A stretch of 8,377 nt of DNA from Caproicibacter sp002399225 (GTDB taxonomy: Bacteria > Bacillota > Clostridia > Oscillospirales > Acutalibacteraceae), in the NCBI GenBank assembly GCA_036756705.1, contig DAIOKN010000049.1, positions 1 to 8,377 on the forward strand, given 5' to 3'. Numbering within the stretch: position 1 is the stretch's first letter; every line of letters starts with the position of its first letter. Under the pieces are notes generated by a model. That model did not search any database. It saw nothing but the letters and a program-made list of their open reading frames with translations, and was not told the DNA's origin. Position numbers and translations under genes: made by a program. Positions 5,660-8,377 of the stretch are shown piece by piece.

Positions 5660-6238
5660 GGTGATTCATGTTACACTTAATCTTGTCTGATTCCGTAGGG
5701 CGAAGAGCCTCCAAGGACACGATGTTTATGAAAATTACATTGTGGGTGAAATTTATTGCGATCCGGGAAATGAGTATGTAGAAAGTTCATACAGATCATC
5801 ATTCTGGCGAACTGTAACAGTTTTGCGCTTGGCAACGCCTTTCACTAGAACATTTATTTCGATTTTTGCCGTTATCGGACTCTTTTGTTATTCACGGATT
5901 TTAGTTTTAAATAAGCCATGTTGTGGTTGCCCTGCAAAGCAAAACTCGCCACCTCGATTTGTTTGACCCATCCAAGGTCGAAGCTGTCCACTGCGTCCAG
6001 CTTATAAATCAGGTTGTGCTTTTCCACAGAAGCCGTTGAGCCTATCGTCGGCGCGATGAATAATGTTGGATTCCTTCTCCAGTTCCTTTCGGGCCAGTCC
6101 GGTAATTAAATTGCCGTTTTCGTCGGTATCGCTGAACAATTTGCGGAAAGCGTCAATGTTAATAATTATAATCGAGATGGTATCATTGATGGCAAAACTG
6201 CGCACCTGTTCCAGTTTTCCGGAATCATTGGAATTTGC
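5660..6238 (-). pseudogene. Relic of a type III restriction enzyme Res subunit
   Basis: Read leftward from 6238: NDSGKLEQVRSFAINDTISI, then IIIINIDAF and NIIHRADDRLNGF, matching the helicase part of type III Res subunits before motif II. At ~6028 the sequence jumps out of frame to VEKHNLIYKLDAVDSFDLG and VKQIEVASF, so about 50 residues including the DEPQ Walker B and SATH motifs are deleted. HNMAYLKLKSVNN is followed near 5890 by a frameshift to ITAKIEINV and RKTVTVRQNDDLYELS, ending near 5785. The next ~70 bp are inverted (separate entry), after which LEALRPTESDKIKCN on the minus strand (5714-~5670) may be the continuation. Neither the N-terminal ATPase start nor the C-terminal nuclease domain is present. 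It is flanked directly by the GNAT stop on one side and the ribbon-helix-helix gene on the other. No activity is possible. Confidence 0.8.
5715..5783 (+). pseudogene. Inverted segment of the Res relic
   Basis: On the plus strand these 23 codons read GHDVYENYIVGEIYCDPG followed by NEYVE. In type III Res proteins this stretch comes directly after the NDDLYELS segment, which here ends on the minus strand at about 5785. The two halves meet head to head at GAAAGTTC (5781-5788). A short in-place inversion explains why homology resumes on the minus strand on the far side. Confidence 0.75.
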
Positions 6239-6739
6239 TTATTTCATTCGCTTTTCAAATCTAAAGAAGAATTCTCCCCCCGGAGTATTTACCTGATGAG
6301 GGTCCGGATGCTTTGGATTATAGAATTCGACAATATGAAATCCACATTTATTAACATAGAAGTGAATATTTCTTGTTTCGAAATATGGGGTATGCGTTTC
6401 CCAAATCATTGTTTCAGGGTATTTTTTCTCTATCATCTTCCAAGCAGTATAGCCGATATTTTTTCCATGAATTTCAGGGTCAACAAACAACAAATCCAAG
6501 GAATTATGTCCTGTATCCTTATCAATCTGTACAACTACACCGCCAACTATCTTTCCGTCTAATACAATGTTGAAAGATTCGGCAGTTTCAGTGTTTAGAG
6601 AAGATAATATATCTTCTCTCGATATAACTTCTTCAGTTTGCGGACCAAATTTCTCAATAACAGCCTTCATAAATGCTGCTTGATTTCTTTGGATAAACAT
6701 TTCTCGTCCATTATACGATAGGGGAATTAACTCAATCAT
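6239..6739 (-). CDS. GNAT-family N-acetyltransferase
   Basis: A 166-residue protein of normal GNAT length. A beta-strand pair FNIVLDGKIVGGVVVQID (residues ~56-73) is followed by motif A, LDLLFVDPEIHGKNIGYTAW (~81-100), where H-G-K-N-I-G is the acetyl-CoA pyrophosphate-binding Q/RxxGxG/A loop. A C-terminal NIHFYVNKCGFHIVEF stretch (124-139) is the usual motif B region with Asn, Tyr and GF. The substrate cannot be told. An AAGGAGT ribosome site lies at 6753-6759, with an unusually long 13-nt spacing to the ATG; the only closer in-frame codon is an ATT, so I keep the ATG. It stands alone, is complete, and is more A/T-rich than the neighbouring relic. No terminator is visible behind it. Confidence 0.9.
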   Translation of the reverse strand: MIELIPLSYNGREMFIQRNQAAFMKAVIEKFGPQTEEVISREDILSSLNTETAESFNIVLDGKIVGGVVVQIDKDTGHNSLDLLFVDPEIHGKNIGYTAWKMIEKKYPETMIWETHTPYFETRNIHFYVNKCGFHIVEFYNPKHPDPHQVNTPGGEFFFRFEKRMK

Positions 6740-7100
6740 GATTGAAATGGGTACTCCTTAAATTTATAAAATAATCAATTAGAATTTCATTCGTCCGCTT
6801 ACCTGTAGCAAATATATATTGACTATAAATAATTAAATAAACAAACTGGGAAGTTCAGAAAGTGCTCCGAACTGGCCGTTATGCTCATAACGGTTACTTT
6901 GCGGAGCAAAGATATCTGGCAAAAAACATGGGAATTAAGCGCCATGAACGGCGGGTTTCCGTGCCAAAAGCATCCGATCTTAAAGTATACTTTTTTAAAA
7001 CAGACTCGTTTTCCGGTAATGTCCACGCCCGAGAACGCCGAGTCGGTACTCGAACGAGTTCACACTGATCCGGAAGGCATCCAAAATAACGGCTGCTCCG
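6740..7100. other. No recognised gene; one structured element
   Basis: The first ~100 nt, before the GNAT gene, are A/T-rich and should hold its promoter, but no clear -35/-10 pair stands out. From 6841 to 7068 a plus-strand frame is open (NWEVQKVLRTGRYAHNGYF and so on, possible GTG start at 6862) without a ribosome site or known motif. I do not call it. The nested hairpin at 6863-6908 lies inside it. A weak stem (ACGG/CCGT) overlaps the stop of the next minus-strand gene near 7089-7102 with a poor T-tract. Confidence 0.4.
6863..6908. repeat. Nested double inverted repeat
   Basis: The inner stem is perfect: CCGTTATG (6876-6883), a 2-nt CT loop, CATAACGG (6886-6893). It sits inside a second perfect stem, TGCTCCG (6863-6869) with CGGAGCA (6902-6908), separated by 6 and 8 unpaired nt. 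The structure is therefore a two-tier hairpin of 46 nt. No T-tract follows on either strand, so it is not an ordinary terminator. Confidence 0.6.
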
Positions 7101-7646
7101 TCAACAATTCCATACCGGCTCCTCATACCAACCGAAGGCAACGCGCCCCTCCGCCTGTGCATCAGGATCCTCTGGGTGCGCCAAAACCAATGCGAATGAG
7201 CCGCCCGGCGGAAAGATAAACTTTCCGTTTTCCTGCACATATATCGTGTTCTGCGGTCCTCCACGAAATGAAAATGCCTCCATACCGCCCTCCGGTCTAC
7301 CGATAACGTTGGATGCATACAGCAGTTGAACCTGCGGCTGAGGCTGTGGATTTAGCGTGAAATTTGTTGTTGATACTCTATCAGATAGGTCAGGGCTGCC
7401 GGGCAGCACCGGGTTGAACCATATCTGGATGCGGAAATTACTGTACAGGCTTGTGGCCGCCCACGCGCTAATGTACATGTTGACCCGCGAATCGGGTGGG
7501 TTGAAAAGGCCCGCCCATGCCCTCATGTCCGGGCCCGTAAAAAAGAGTTTCCCCGCATAGCCGTCGAAATATTTGCCCTGCTTCGACTTATACAGCGACA
7601 TTGGCACGCTGACAGTTTGGGACAGGCATAGTCTGCTATCATACAT
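7101..7646 (-). CDS. Conserved hypothetical protein resembling DUF6143
   Basis: A 181-residue protein with VSVPMSLYKSKQGKYFDGYA (13-32), a central WAGLFNPPDSRVNMYISAW (44-62), LNPQPQPQVQLLYASNVIGR (98-117), and a C-terminal GKFIFPPGGSFALVL ... VAFGWYEEP (141-177). This pattern, especially GLFNP-, a proline/glutamine-rich linker, IPPGGSF and FGWWEEP-like endings, resembles the DUF6143 family of Bacillus and clostridia. I assign it from memory of that pattern. The composition of short hydrophobic strands suggests an all-beta, jelly-roll-like protein. There is no signal peptide or membrane segment. AAGGAGA at 7656-7662, 9 nt before the ATG, fixes the start. It appears monocistronic and intact; its function is unknown. 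Confidence 0.75.
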   Translation of the reverse strand: MYDSRLCLSQTVSVPMSLYKSKQGKYFDGYAGKLFFTGPDMRAWAGLFNPPDSRVNMYISAWAATSLYSNFRIQIWFNPVLPGSPDLSDRVSTTNFTLNPQPQPQVQLLYASNVIGRPEGGMEAFSFRGGPQNTIYVQENGKFIFPPGGSFALVLAHPEDPDAQAEGRVAFGWYEEPVWNC

Positions 7647-7891
7647 ATCAGGTTGTCTCCTTCAAAGTGTCTTCGCTATATGATATGCGTTTGCGGCTAT
7701 ATTGTGACGGTATGCGGAAATCACTTTAAGCTCTCCAATTTTAGCAAATAACTCATTCTGAAATGGTCAATGAAATTTTTATTTATTTTTTTTGTATACT
7801 TTTTTGACTCATAATTTTTCATCTCCACCAAAAACACTTGATTTTATAATAACAAGGGCAAAAGTATCCCACTTTTACCCTTCGCCATTAT
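7647..7891. other. A/T-rich intergenic spacer
   Basis: This is the leader of the DUF6143-like gene and the space up to the tRNA repeat array. A minus-strand TTGACC (near 7778-7783) and a TGCTAAAAT extended -10 (near 7741-7749) are candidate promoter boxes, but they are too far apart to be convincing. The stretch around 7785-7805 is very T-rich. No gene is seen. Confidence 0.35.
7854..7882 (-). terminator. Possible terminator closing the tRNA repeat array
   Basis: AAGGGCAAAAGT (7854-7865) pairs with ACTTTTACCCTT (7871-7882) with one C-A mismatch and a 5-nt loop. On the minus strand the hairpin is followed by GTTATTATAAAAT, a weak U-rich tail. It is the last structure downstream of the repeat units in the direction of tRNA transcription. 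Confidence 0.4.
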
Positions 7892-8057
7892 TGGTCGAGG
7901 TGACTGGATTCGGGTGCTGTGCACCGACCGCGCCTGCGGCGGACCGTGCGAAAGGCAAGGGGAGTTTGAAAAATGGGAAAGCCCACCGGGAAGGCTGGTT
8001 CTCACCCAGTCACAAATAAAAAAGCCCCCGGAAACTCCGGAAGCTTCTTGGTTTTGT
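7892..8057 (-). repeat. Tandem unit 1: tRNA-Pro 3' end plus terminator
   Basis: The unit begins with 21 bp (7892-7912) identical to the 3' end of tRNA-Pro at 8325-8345: CCA, discriminator, acceptor strand and half of the T-arm, breaking off in the T-loop. A G/C-rich middle follows with a GGTGC-TGT-GCACC hairpin (7912-7924), then CTGGTTCTCACCCAG (~7996-8009), an intrinsic terminator, and a spacer identical to the one beside the real tRNA. The unit is 166 bp. Long open frames cross it on both strands, but they just follow the repeat and have no ribosome sites. Confidence 0.85.
8018..8046 (-). terminator. Intrinsic terminator inside repeat unit 1
   Basis: On the minus strand AAGCTTCCGGA pairs with TCCGGGGGCTT across a GTT loop (11 pairs, two of them G-U; plus-strand 8022-8046) and is followed by TTTTTTATTTG (8018 and below). 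The same element recurs in the next unit, where it is split by the N gap (8184-8195 and 8296-8312). It would be the native tRNA-Pro terminator. Confidence 0.85.
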
Positions 8058-8195
8058 TGGTCGAGGTGACTGGATTCGGGTGCTGCGCACCGACCGCGCC
8101 TGCGGCGGACCGTGCGAAAGGCAAGGGGAGTTTGGGAAAAGGGAAAGCCCACCGGGAAGGCTGGTTCTCACCCAGTCACAAATAAAAAAGCCCCC
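8058..8195 (-). repeat. Tandem unit 2, interrupted by the assembly gap
   Basis: The 138 bp before the gap have the same length as the matching part of unit 1 and differ from it at four positions: one in the GGTGCTG(T/C)GCACC loop and three in a purine-rich stretch near 8133-8140. It again begins with the 21-bp tRNA-Pro 3' end (8058-8078). The sequence just after the gap (8296-8324) is the expected last part of the same unit with one extra T. Confidence 0.85.
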
Positions 8196-8295
8196 NNNNN
8201 NNNNNNNNNNNNNNNNNNNNNNNNNNNNNNNNNNNNNNNNNNNNNNNNNNNNNNNNNNNNNNNNNNNNNNNNNNNNNNNNNNNNNNNNNNNNNNN
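8196..8295. other. Assembly gap of 100 Ns
   Basis: Exactly 100 Ns, the conventional placeholder for a gap of unknown size. It falls within a hairpin terminator inside a tandem repeat, so the real gap could be zero or could hold further repeat units or tRNA genes. Any frame drawn across it is meaningless. Confidence 0.97.
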
Positions 8296-8324
8296 GGAAA
8301 CTCCGGAAGCTTCTTTGGTTTTGT

Positions 8325-8377
8325 TGGTCGAGGTGACTGGATTCGAACCAGCGGCCTCTACGTCCCGAACGTAGCGC
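8325..8377 (-). tRNA. tRNA-Pro(CGG), partial at the window edge
   Basis: Read on the minus strand, the anticodon stem CTACG/CGTAG encloses the 7-nt loop TTCGGGA, giving anticodon CGG (plus 8365-8367), which reads the proline codon CCG. Then come a 5-nt variable loop, the T-arm GCTGG-TTCGAAT-CCAGT, the acceptor 3' strand CACCTCG, discriminator A and an encoded CCA (plus 8325-8327). The D-arm and 5' acceptor strand lie beyond the right edge. The terminator downstream is split by the gap. The 3' end is repeated twice to the left, making this a likely integration target. Confidence 0.92.

Noticed and set aside
5742..5966. Plus-strand frame of 74 codons
   Set aside because: Only its first ~14 codons have homology (the inverted Res segment). 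The rest is antisense to the minus-strand Res relic.
6881..7219. Plus-strand 112-codon frame
   Set aside because: It lacks a ribosome site, overlaps the hairpin element, and its second half is antisense to the DUF6143-like gene.
6995..7318. Minus-strand 107-codon frame
   Set aside because: It overlaps the DUF6143-like gene in another frame, has no ribosome site and reads as an Arg/His-rich shadow.
7680..7760. Sporulation-type (sigma-E/K-like CATATCAT) promoter for the DUF6143-like gene
   Set aside because: A -10-like match exists near the leader, but no -35 box has the right spacing. The call would be guesswork.
7844..8152. Open frames on both strands across the tandem units, with internal repetition in the translation
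   Set aside because: They follow the DNA repeat and the tRNA ends, have no ribosome sites, and one runs through the N gap. They are not genes.
7892..8345. A CRISPR array
   Set aside because: The units are 166 bp and almost wholly identical, with no short repeat alternating with unique spacers.

Overview
The window looks like an accessory region of a Gram-positive Clostridia genome, probably from the gut Oscillospiraceae/Lachnospiraceae side. The reasons are strong AGGAGG-type ribosome sites, consensus sigma-A promoters, TnpV and Tn1549-like conjugative-element remnants, a VbhA/Fic pair of clostridial type, and a tRNA with an encoded CCA. No host can be named from the sequence alone. It is a draft assembly: positions 8196-8295 are a run of exactly 100 Ns.

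Layout. (1) 94-2247, minus: a large seven-blade SBBP-repeat beta-propeller protein. (2) 2260-3250: no intact gene; a strong minus-strand hairpin terminator and a decayed plus-strand gene whose coding signal hops between frames. (3) 3277-3955: a RelB/YafQ toxin-antitoxin operon with promoter, palindromic operator and terminator. The antitoxin is whole, but the toxin is cut after about residue 62 and fused to the C-terminus of a TnpV protein. (4) 3976-4311: two more conjugative-element scraps, one on each strand. (5) 4393-5410: a second toxin-antitoxin operon with a near-consensus promoter, an intact VbhA-type antitoxin, and a Fic AMP-transferase frameshifted immediately before its catalytic HPFREGNGR motif. 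(6) 5418-5627, minus: an Arc/ribbon-helix-helix protein that seems to have lost its own start. (7) About 5660-6238, minus: relic of a type III restriction Res subunit, with a deletion removing the Walker B region, a frameshift, and a roughly 70-bp segment inverted in place. (8) 6239-6739, minus: an intact GNAT acetyltransferase. (9) 6740-7100: no recognised gene, one striking nested hairpin. (10) 7101-7646, minus: an intact small protein resembling DUF6143. (11) 7892-8377: tandem 166-bp units, each carrying the 3' end of tRNA-Pro and a terminator, running through the N gap into the real tRNA-Pro(CGG) at the right edge.

Taken together this reads as a recombination scrapyard next to a tRNA integration site. 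Intact genes (SBBP protein, RelB, VbhA-like, GNAT, DUF6143-like) are separated by remnants of mobile and defence genes. The recurring theme is that harmful activities (YafQ RNase, Fic transferase, restriction helicase/nuclease) are broken while both antitoxins stay intact with good promoters and ribosome sites. The most unusual structure is the tRNA-3'-end tandem array, whose copy number is hidden by the assembly gap.
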